Of a stretch of DNA of 12,100 nt, positions 6,777-12,100 are shown one piece after another (within the stretch, counting starts at the first letter, position 1; each line of letters begins with the position of its first letter). The DNA comes from Flavobacterium sp. GTDB taxonomy: Bacteria > Bacteroidota > Bacteroidia > Flavobacteriales > Flavobacteriaceae. A program made the translations under genes and the position numbers. The stretch lies in assembly GCA_004296145.1 (NCBI GenBank), contig SEBM01000059.1, positions 1 through 12,100 of the forward strand, in the 5' to 3' direction. The notes below the pieces were generated by a model. The model was not told the DNA's origin, did not search any database, and worked only from the letters and a program-made list of their open reading frames with translations.

Positions 6777-7784
6777 ATGGAAGAACGCAATAAAACACTG
6801 GGAGAGTTTATTATTGAGAACCAAAAAGCATTTCAGTATTCGTCGGGGGAGCTTTCCCGAATTATCAACTCTATACGTTTGGCGGCAAAAGTCGTAAACT
6901 ATAAAGTAAACCAGGCAGGACTTGTCGATATTATTGGCGCAGCAGGCGAACAGAATATCCAGGGAGAAGACCAGCAAAAATTAGATGTGTATGCAAACGA
7001 AGTATTTATCCAGACGTTAATAAACCGTGAGATTGTCTGTGGAATTGCTTCAGAAGAAAACGACGATTTTATTACAGTTCAGGGGAGCGACAACTGTCAT
7101 AACAATAAGTACGTGATCTTAATGGATCCGCTTGACGGATCATCAAACATTGATGTAAATGTTTCTGTCGGAACTATTTTTTCTGTTTTCAGAAGAATTA
7201 CTCCAATAGGAACTCCGGTAACAAGCGAGGATTTTTTACAACCGGGCGTAAATCAGGTAGCGGCAGGCTACGTAATTTACGGAACATCAACAATGTTAGT
7301 GTATACAACTGGTTTTGGCGTAAATGGTTTTACATTAAATCCTGCAATTGGTACATTTTATCTTTCGCACCCCAATATGAAATTTCCTGAAAACGGAAGT
7401 ATTTATTCGGTAAACGAAGGTAACTATGTTCATTTTCCGCAGGGAGTAAAAAACTACATTAAATATTGTCAGCGTGAAGAAGAAGACAGACCGTATACAT
7501 CAAGATATATCGGAAGTTTAGTGGCCGATTTTCATCGAAATATGATCAAAGGCGGAATTTATTTATATCCGACAAGTTCAAAAGCACCAAAAGGAAAATT
7601 ACGTTTGTTATATGAATGTAATCCGATGGCTTTTATCGCGGAGCAGGCAGGAGGAAAGGCAACTGACGGTTTCGGAAGAATCATGGAAATCCAGCCAACC
7701 GAACTGCATCAAAGAGTTCCGTTTTTCTGCGGAAGCCTTAATATGGTAGAAAAGGCTGAGGAGTTTATGGCAGAGACTGTTTAG
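6777..7784 (+). CDS. fbp: Fructose-1,6-bisphosphatase, class I
   Basis: The 335-residue enzyme removes the 1-phosphate of fructose-1,6-bisphosphate (EC 3.1.3.11), the key irreversible step of gluconeogenesis in the cytoplasm. Class I motifs are all present: GEQNIQGEDQQKLD (57-70), ASEE (91-94), the metal-binding MDPLDGSSNIDVNVSVG (116-132), SRYIGSLVADFHRN (242-255) and KLRLLYECNPMAFIAEQAGG (274-293). The length is normal for the family and no key motif is missing. The ATG at 6777 gives the usual N-terminus (TLGEFIIENQ). It is transcribed away from the GNAT gene and converges on the TerB-like gene across two hairpins. AMP inhibition, known in many class I enzymes, cannot be judged here. Confidence 0.97.
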   Translation: MEERNKTLGEFIIENQKAFQYSSGELSRIINSIRLAAKVVNYKVNQAGLVDIIGAAGEQNIQGEDQQKLDVYANEVFIQTLINREIVCGIASEENDDFITVQGSDNCHNNKYVILMDPLDGSSNIDVNVSVGTIFSVFRRITPIGTPVTSEDFLQPGVNQVAAGYVIYGTSTMLVYTTGFGVNGFTLNPAIGTFYLSHPNMKFPENGSIYSVNEGNYVHFPQGVKNYIKYCQREEEDRPYTSRYIGSLVADFHRNMIKGGIYLYPTSSKAPKGKLRLLYECNPMAFIAEQAGGKATDGFGRIMEIQPTELHQRVPFFCGSLNMVEKAEEFMAETV

Positions 7785-7817
7785 TTTTCAGTCTCAGTCT
7801 CAGTTTTCAGTATAGTT

Positions 7818-7849
7818 AACCCGACAGGTTTTTTAAAACCTGTCGGGTT
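7818..7849. terminator. Hairpin terminator after fbp (GACAGGT type)
   Basis: A perfect 15-bp stem (AACCCGACAGGTTTT at 7818-7832 with 7835-7849) is followed by TTTTATT. It begins 33 bases after the fbp stop and is AT-flanked on both sides, so it could serve either direction. Confidence 0.8.
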
Positions 7850-7892
7850 TTATTCAAATGTATTTCAGTTTTCAGTCTGAACCTAAAAGAAC

Positions 7893-7923
7893 AAACCCGA
7901 CAAGTTTAAAAACTGTCGGGTTT
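7893..7923. terminator. Second hairpin of the fbp/TerB-like spacer
   Basis: AAACCCGACAAGTTT (7893-7907) pairs with AAACTGTCGGGTTT (7910-7923) with one bulged A. It has the same CCCGACA/TGTCGGG core as the hairpin 60 bases to the left, so the two look like diverged copies. It may end the minus-strand TerB-like transcript. Confidence 0.65.
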
Positions 7924-7996
7924 ATATTTAATTTAAGTTTCAATTTTTAGAATCCGTTTAAACTGTAAACTGTGACAGCAAACTGAAAACTAAAAA

Positions 7997-8428
7997 TTAT
8001 TTATTCATATTCTCCATTTCGAAAGAGAAAGTATCTAAGTCAACTTTCTTGTCAATTAGAGACAAAGCTTTAGAAACAATATAATCAACGTTTCCTGGAG
8101 TAAAGCCAAGAGCTAATCCCATACGTTTTAACATAACTTCTTGTTGGTCACCCAAATGGTGGTCAATATGTACCATTCTCGCCAAATCATACAAACGCTC
8201 TACACGTTGTGCATATAAGTATGGAGGGTTTATTGGATGTTTCCAAGGGTCAGAAAGAATTTCTTTGTATTCTTCTTCTGAAATTTCTAACCTTGCAGCA
8301 AGTTTATCTAAAAAGGCTTGCTCTTCATCATTAATTTTTCCGTCAGCAAAAGCTACACGCACAATTGCAGAGAAATGACCTTTATTTCTTTGTTTGAATT
8401 CGTTATCAAATAATTCTGAAAATGACAT
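7997..8428 (-). CDS. TerB-like (TerB/DjlA-type helical) protein
   Basis: This is a 143-residue, acidic, helical soluble protein. It shows the TerB-type repeat of two helical halves with acidic metal-binding motifs: VAFADGKINDEEQAFLDKLA (25-44) and ARMVHIDHHLGDQQEVMLKR (83-102). TerB domains bind divalent metal and are best known from tellurite-resistance clusters, but no other ter gene is nearby, so a tellurite role should not be assumed. The central segment SDPWKHPINPPYLYAQRVERLYDLA (59-83) is an extra feature between the halves. The gene is alone on the minus strand, with a very good Bacteroidota promoter just upstream and hairpins after its stop, so it is probably monocistronic and well expressed. 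Its cellular role is unknown. Confidence 0.8.
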   Translation of the reverse strand: MSFSELFDNEFKQRNKGHFSAIVRVAFADGKINDEEQAFLDKLAARLEISEEEYKEILSDPWKHPINPPYLYAQRVERLYDLARMVHIDHHLGDQQEVMLKRMGLALGFTPGNVDYIVSKALSLIDKKVDLDTFSFEMENMNK

Positions 8429-8448
8429 AATTAATCGTTTTTATCGAG

Positions 8449-8478
8449 CAAAGATAAATCTTATTTTAATTTAACAAA
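8449..8478 (-). promoter_or_regulatory. Bacteroidota-type promoter of the TerB-like gene
   Basis: On the minus strand TTTG (8478-8475), an 18-base spacer and TATCTTTG (8456-8449) match the TTTG / TAnnTTTG consensus fully. The -7 box ends 20 bases before the start codon, so the leader would be only about 14 bases. Confidence 0.7.
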
Positions 8479-8536
8479 TTTAATTTTCTCATAAAATTTA
8501 ACTTATTTTTCTGCGTTGTTTTAATAAAGGGTTTTC

Positions 8537-8565
8537 TTTAATTTTCAAAATTAATCGTAAGTTTA
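8537..8565 (+). promoter_or_regulatory. Weak putative promoter for the HupE-type operon
   Basis: TTTA (8537-8540), a 17-base spacer and TAAGTTTA (8558-8565) each differ from consensus at one position. It lies 31 bases before the HupE-type start and faces away from the TerB-like promoter. Confidence 0.3.
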
Positions 8566-8596
8566 CAACCCCTAATCAATTAATACCAGTACTTCT

Positions 8597-9190
8597 ATGT
8601 CACAATTTTGGATTTATTTTCAAATAGGATTGAAGCATGTTTTAGATATTCATGCCTACGATCATGTTCTTTTTCTGATTGCATTAACCGTTCCGTATAC
8701 CTTCAAAGACTGGAAACGTATTTTGCTTTTGGTAACTGTTTTTACAGTAGGTCATACATTAGCTTTAGTGCTTTCTGTTTTCGGAATTATTGCTGTAAAA
8801 GTGAATATTGTAGAGTTTTTAATTCCCATTACAATCCTTATTACCGCCTTATACCATTTGTTTACAGCAGGTAAAGCAACCAAAAATGACGGACTCAATT
8901 TAGTGTTTTTTGTAACCTTGTTTTTCGGAATTATACACGGACTTGGATTTTCTAATTATTTCAAGACTATATTAGGAGGTTCCGCAACGTCAAAATTGTT
9001 ACCTTTGGGAGAATTTGCATTAGGAATTGAAACAGCACAGTTAATTGTTGTTTTTGTGGTTTTGGTAATATCATATATTGTGCAGACGGTTTTTCGTTTT
9101 TCAAAACGCGACTGGGCACTTGTAATGTCAGCTTTTATTGTAGGAGTTGTCATTCCGATGATTATCGACAGCCCGATTTGGAACAGATAA
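8597..9190 (+). CDS. HupE/UreJ-family integral membrane protein
   Basis: The 197-residue protein has about six hydrophobic segments (near 20-34, 41-62, 69-90, 101-117, 136-165, 173-190) and conserved intramembrane histidines. Family motifs are GLKHVLDIHAYDHVLFLIAL (11-30), TVGHTLAL (50-57) and GIIHGLGFSN (111-120). HupE/UreJ proteins are linked to nickel handling for hydrogenase or urease, but neither enzyme is encoded here, so the metal and role are open; a transition-metal permease is a reasonable guess. The dCMP deaminase gene begins five bases after its stop, so it is likely the first gene of an operon. The ATG at 8597 places the conserved GLKH motif at the expected N-terminal position. 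Confidence 0.85.
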   Translation: MSQFWIYFQIGLKHVLDIHAYDHVLFLIALTVPYTFKDWKRILLLVTVFTVGHTLALVLSVFGIIAVKVNIVEFLIPITILITALYHLFTAGKATKNDGLNLVFFVTLFFGIIHGLGFSNYFKTILGGSATSKLLPLGEFALGIETAQLIVVFVVLVISYIVQTVFRFSKRDWALVMSAFIVGVVIPMIIDSPIWNR

Positions 9191-9195
9191 AATAA

Positions 9196-9627
9196 ATGGA
9201 ATTAAATAAAACAAATAAATACGATAAGGCGTATTTGCGAATTGCCAAAGAATGGAGTTTGCTATCTTATTGTAAGCGTAAACAAGTAGGTGCCATTATA
9301 GTTAAAGACCGAATGATTATTTCTGACGGTTATAACGGAACACCTTCGGGTTTTGAAAATTGCTGTGAAGACGAAGACGGATTAACCCGTTGGGATGTTT
9401 TGCACGCCGAGGCCAATGCAATTTTAAAAGTAGCAAGATCAACACAATCCTGCGAAGGAGCAACGTTGTATATTACGCTTTCGCCTTGCAAAGACTGCAG
9501 TAAATTAGTGCATCAGTCCGGTATAAAAAGAGTCGTTTATCAGGATGCATACCGTGATGACTCAGGAATTCAGTTTTTAATAAAAGCAGGTATCGAAGTA
9601 GTTCACATTCCGGTTTTAGAAGAATAA
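9196..9627 (+). CDS. dCMP (deoxycytidylate) deaminase family protein
   Basis: This 143-residue zinc enzyme is predicted to convert dCMP to dUMP (EC 3.5.4.12), feeding thymidylate synthesis. The zinc site is complete: H70 with the proton-shuttle E72 in LHAEANAI, and C98 and C101 in SPCKDC. The N-terminal KRKQVGAIIVKDRMIISDGYNGTPSGFENC (27-56) is typical of dCMP deaminases of the ComEB type rather than of tRNA or cytidine deaminases. Its TAA directly abuts the ATG of the protease gene, so translation of the two is probably coupled. Whether dCTP/dTTP allosteric control exists cannot be told. Confidence 0.92.
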   Translation: MELNKTNKYDKAYLRIAKEWSLLSYCKRKQVGAIIVKDRMIISDGYNGTPSGFENCCEDEDGLTRWDVLHAEANAILKVARSTQSCEGATLYITLSPCKDCSKLVHQSGIKRVVYQDAYRDDSGIQFLIKAGIEVVHIPVLEE

Positions 9628-11205
9628 ATGAAAATTAATTCAAAATATTTACCCATCCTGATAGGAGCAGTTTTTGCTCTTGGAACAATCCTCGGAAGCC
9701 TTATGAATGCTCCCGTTGAAGATCAGCTTTTGGCTAAAAATTACTCCAAAACAAAGCTGAATAAACTGATTGATTTTATCAATAACGAATATGTTGACAG
9801 CGTCAATACCGATTCGATTGTAAACCTCACAGTCGATAATATTTTATCTAAATTAGATCCGCATTCTGTTTATATTCCGCCAAGCGAACAAGCCGAAGTT
9901 GCGGAAAGTATGAAAGGAGATTTCGTTGGAATCGGAATTAATTTTTATATGTATAAAGATTCTGTTGCTATTATAAAACCAGTCGAAAACGGTCCTTCAG
10001 CGAAAGCGGGATTAAAATCAGGAGACCGTATTTTATTTGCAGGAAAAACAAAATTGTTCGGAAGAAGATTGCCTTCAGATAGTTTGTTTTCGAAGTTAAA
10101 AGGAATAAAAGGCTCAGAAATTGAACTGACTGTTTTTAGAAAATCAGAAAAAAAGAATCTTAAGTTTAAAGTAAAAAGAGATGTTATTCCGATCAAAAGT
10201 GTCGATGCTTCTCTTCTTGTAGGAAATAAAACGGGTTATATCAAAATTAACCGCTTTGCAGAAACAACATACAGAGAATTCAAAACAGGTTTAAGCCGAT
10301 TGCAAAAACAAGGAATTCAATCTTTAATAATTGACCTTCGCGATAATGGGGGAGGTTATATGGAAGAAGCTGTGGCTGTTGCAGATGAATTCTTAAAAGA
10401 CAGGCAACTAATCGTTTTTACCAAAAGCAAAAATGGTACAACAGATAAAACCTTTGCTAATGCAGGCGGAAGTTTTGAAAGTGGAAAAGTATATGTTTTA
10501 ATTAATGAAAACAGCGCATCGGCAAGTGAAATCCTGGCCGGAGCACTTCAGGATAATGACCGCGGAACTATTGTCGGACGCCGTTCTTTTGGAAAAGGAT
10601 TAGTACAACGCGAAATGGATTTTAATGATGGGTCTGCAGTAAGATTAACCGTTGCGAGATATTATACACCAACCGGAAGATCAATTCAGAAACCTTATAA
10701 AAAAGGAAACGAAGAATATTATAAAGAATCTGAAGAGCGTATAAAATCTGGTGAATTGTATGCCAGAGACAGCATAAAAGTTGCTGATTCTTTGAGATTT
10801 AAAACGCCAAAAGGTAAAATCGTTTACGGTGGCGGCGGAATCGTTCCGGATGTTTTTGTTCCGATTGAAGCAGAACACGGAAATGAAAATGTTGCGTATT
10901 TACTACAAACCGGAATTGTCGGGCATTTTGTTTTTGAAGAATTGGATAAAAATCGTGATGCTTTTAAAGGACTTCATTTTAATGAGTTTTTGGTGAAAAT
11001 GAAAAGCTCTGATGCGTACTTTAAAAAGTTCCAAAACTATATTTTAATGACAGGTCTGGATTTAAAATTAGACAAAACCAAGTCACTTGTAAATCGATAC
11101 ATCACAGCAGAATTTGCCAGACAATTATATGGCGAATTATATTATTATGATGTGATATTGAAAGAAGATGCTATGGTTAAAACAGTTTTAAGTCAGAAGA
11201 AATAA
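9628..11205 (+). CDS. S41-family C-terminal processing (tail-specific) peptidase
   Basis: This 525-residue serine protease has an N-terminal signal or anchor segment (residues 7-27, after a short Lys-containing start), so it acts in the periplasm. An N-terminal helical part (41-95, with LSKLDPHSVYI) leads to a PDZ domain at about 97-185 (PVENGPSAKAGLKSGDRIL) and then the S41 catalytic core. The Ser/Lys dyad fits S298 in NENSASASEI and K323 in FGKGLVQ, 25 residues apart as in E. coli Tsp (S430/K455), with D309 matching its third residue. DLRDNGGGYMEEAV (236-249) and ARYYTPTGRSIQ (343-354) are further family blocks. A C-terminal extension follows about residue 415. These enzymes trim or degrade exported proteins from the C-terminus; the substrate is unknown. 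Confidence 0.94.
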   Translation: MKINSKYLPILIGAVFALGTILGSLMNAPVEDQLLAKNYSKTKLNKLIDFINNEYVDSVNTDSIVNLTVDNILSKLDPHSVYIPPSEQAEVAESMKGDFVGIGINFYMYKDSVAIIKPVENGPSAKAGLKSGDRILFAGKTKLFGRRLPSDSLFSKLKGIKGSEIELTVFRKSEKKNLKFKVKRDVIPIKSVDASLLVGNKTGYIKINRFAETTYREFKTGLSRLQKQGIQSLIIDLRDNGGGYMEEAVAVADEFLKDRQLIVFTKSKNGTTDKTFANAGGSFESGKVYVLINENSASASEILAGALQDNDRGTIVGRRSFGKGLVQREMDFNDGSAVRLTVARYYTPTGRSIQKPYKKGNEEYYKESEERIKSGELYARDSIKVADSLRFKTPKGKIVYGGGGIVPDVFVPIEAEHGNENVAYLLQTGIVGHFVFEELDKNRDAFKGLHFNEFLVKMKSSDAYFKKFQNYILMTGLDLKLDKTKSLVNRYITAEFARQLYGELYYYDVILKEDAMVKTVLSQKK

Positions 11206-11222
11206 TTCTTAAATTCTCTCGT

Positions 11223-11585
11223 ATGAATATAAATGATGTAATTAATGCTGAGATAGAACTTTTAACTGCAATCAAAAATGCAGATATTTCTCTTTTAGAA
11301 AAATTGCTTCATGATGATTTGCTTTTTAATCTACCCGACGGACAAACTATTACCAAAGAGTTTGATTTGAATTCTTATCGCTCGGGAAAAATGAAAATAG
11401 AATTACTGGAAGCTTCAGATCAATTGATTAATATTATTGGTGATTCTGCAGTTGTAAGTGTTTCGGTTTTGCTGAAAGGAACTTATGACAGTCAGCCTGT
11501 AAATGGCGTCTTTCGTTATATTCGTGTCTGGAAAGAATTCTCAGAAAACTTAAAAGTAATTGCAGGCAGCTGTGTTTCAGTTTAA
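11223..11585 (+). CDS. NTF2-like / DUF4440-type protein
   Basis: The 120-residue protein starts 17 bases after the protease stop. Its pattern of an initial helix pair (INAEIELLTAIKNADISLLEKLLHDDLLF), DGQTITKEFDLNSYRSG (39-55), and paired strands ending FRYIRVWKEFSENLKVIAGSCVSV (97-120) fits the cone-shaped SnoaL/DUF4440 fold. Members of this fold bind small molecules or act as enzymes, with poorly conserved sites, so no function can be assigned. No signal peptide is seen, so it is probably cytoplasmic. It is likely the last gene of the operon; no strong terminator follows in the 85-base gap. Confidence 0.75.
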   Translation: MNINDVINAEIELLTAIKNADISLLEKLLHDDLLFNLPDGQTITKEFDLNSYRSGKMKIELLEASDQLINIIGDSAVVSVSVLLKGTYDSQPVNGVFRYIRVWKEFSENLKVIAGSCVSV

Positions 11586-11614
11586 AAGAAATAATAATAA
11601 TTTTTTAAAATAAA

Positions 11615-11649
11615 GTGTAACAAAACTGGCATAATCTTAGCGAGCTTTG
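11615..11649 (+). promoter_or_regulatory. Possible promoter of the small lipoprotein gene
   Basis: GAGCTTTG (11642-11649) differs from TAnnTTTG at one position. GTGTAACAAAA (11615-11625) upstream resembles the AAC-type -35 box of ECF sigma factors, but no matching -10 stands at the usual distance. Either reading is tentative. Confidence 0.3.
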
Positions 11650-11670
11650 TAGATAATAAAACTTATAATT

Positions 11671-11988
11671 ATGAAAAATCTAAAGAGAATAGGAGCGTTG
11701 ATCATTTTAATGACATTTGTAATATCATGTGCCTCTATGAAAGATAAAAACACGGTTTCGGGAAAAGTAGAATCTGTTGAATTCGGAAAAGACGGTTACA
11801 CGGCAAAAATCAATACCGATAAAAATGAAGTTTATTTTGCTACAATTAGTATTGTAAATGTTGGAGGGCCTGAAAACTATAAAGTATTGAAACAAGGTGA
11901 TGAGGTAACCGTAAAAGGAGAATTCTGGAAAACAGATACAGAGAAACACATAAAAGTAAAAGAGCCCAATTACTGTTACCATAATTAA
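11671..11988 (+). CDS. Small lipoprotein with a predicted OB-like beta domain
   Basis: This 105-residue protein has a lipoprotein signal peptide (KNLKRIGALIILMTFVIS, then C20 as the lipidation site), so it should be anchored in the inner or outer membrane. The mature part is beta-rich: VSGKVESVEFGKDGYTAKI (29-47), NEVYFATISIVNV, GDEVTVKGEFW (76-86) and HIKVKE. The VSGKV...GDEVTVKGEF pattern recalls OB-fold domains, but I cannot name a family. It ends with CYHN. It starts 86 bases after the NTF2-like stop, so it may be separately transcribed. The function is unknown. Confidence 0.75.
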   Translation: MKNLKRIGALIILMTFVISCASMKDKNTVSGKVESVEFGKDGYTAKINTDKNEVYFATISIVNVGGPENYKVLKQGDEVTVKGEFWKTDTEKHIKVKEPNYCYHN

Positions 11989-12000
11989 GAGGTTGAAAAA

Positions 12001-12030
12001 GAAGAAGTTTATGATTTTGTAAATCTTCTT
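12001..12030 (+). terminator. Weak stem-loop after the lipoprotein gene
   Basis: GAAGAAGTTTA (12001-12011) can pair imperfectly with TAAATCTTCTT (12020-12030). The stem is AT-rich and followed by GTTTAGTTGG rather than a T-run, so it would be a weak terminator. Confidence 0.3.
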
Positions 12031-12040
12031 GTTTAGTTGG

Positions 12041-12100
12041 TTTGCCTGGTCGATGTAGAGCCGCAGCCGGACCTTCAAATCGCCGATCTGCTGGGTATCG
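12041..12100. other. GC-rich segment at the right window edge
   Basis: Thirty-five of these 60 bases are G or C (58%), against clearly AT-rich sequence before them. The minus strand is open here and reads DTQQIGDLKVRLRLYIDQAN entering from beyond the window; the plus strand is also open (PDLQIADLLGI). I recognise neither. This may be the start of a foreign gene, a GC-rich repeat, or an assembly join. Confidence 0.5.

Larger units (their letters stand above)
7781..7996. repeat. Composite inverted-repeat spacer with CAGT-rich ends
   Basis: The left end (about 7781-7815) contains TTAGTTTTCAGTCTCAGTC. The right end (about 7960-7996), read on the opposite strand, has TTTTAGTTTTCAGTTTGC and further CAGTTT words. 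The two ends are thus imperfect inverted copies that begin almost exactly at the stop codons of the converging genes and enclose two hairpins. No gene is seen inside. Confidence 0.6.

Noticed and set aside
7997..8428. TerB-like gene as part of a tellurite-resistance or anti-phage ter system
   Set aside because: No other ter gene is nearby; its neighbours are housekeeping genes.
8597..9190. HupE-type gene as evidence for a hydrogenase or urease cluster
   Set aside because: No hydrogenase or urease subunit or maturation gene is present; the operon partners are a deaminase and a protease.
9196..9627. Deaminase as an anti-phage nucleotide-depletion enzyme
   Set aside because: It has the plain short dCMP deaminase layout with no fused kinase-like or effector domain and sits in a housekeeping operon.
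11725..12078. Minus-strand open frame across the lipoprotein gene as a real gene
   Set aside because: Most of it is antisense to a convincing lipoprotein; only the GC-rich edge segment might be coding.

Overview
The window looks like chromosomal DNA of a Flavobacterium-type member of the Bacteroidota. Supporting signs are the low GC content, Lys/Asn/Ile/Phe-rich proteins, no clear Shine-Dalgarno sequences, promoters resembling the Bacteroidota TTTG / TAnnTTTG pattern, a SusC/TonB-style outer-membrane receptor, and palindromic AT-rich spacers of the kind scattered through Flavobacterium genomes. Species cannot be fixed from the sequence alone.

Region 1 (1-4690, plus strand): two tandem paralogous membrane-anchored AraC-type regulators (the first cut by the window edge), a 307-base spacer with a large palindromic repeat, and a TonB-dependent outer-membrane beta-barrel receptor gene. 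The receptor is split by a one-base frame change at a run of ten A residues. A strong bidirectional terminator closes this region. The regulators may control the receptor, but this rests only on adjacency.

Region 2 (4712-6605, minus strand): a GNAT acetyltransferase of the spermidine/spermine/thialysine acetyltransferase type, then a monofunctional aspartate kinase. A palindromic repeat and four short tandem heptamers lie between them.

Region 3 (6777-8428): a class I fructose-1,6-bisphosphatase (plus) and a TerB-like protein (minus) converge on a spacer with two related hairpins that sits inside an imperfect inverted repeat. The TerB-like gene has the best promoter in the window.

Region 4 (8597-11585, plus): a probable operon of a HupE/UreJ-type membrane protein, a dCMP deaminase, a tail-specific (S41) protease and an NTF2-like protein, with gaps of 5, 0 and 17 bases. 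A small lipoprotein gene (11671-11988) follows, probably with its own promoter.

The last 60 bases are 58% GC, unlike everything before them, and may be a foreign segment or an assembly join.

Most of the window is ordinary core-genome content. I saw no CRISPR array, rRNA or tRNA gene, transposase, phage gene or recognisable defence system. The items most worth a second look are the A-tract frame change in the receptor, the GC-rich right edge, and the repeat elements in the spacers.
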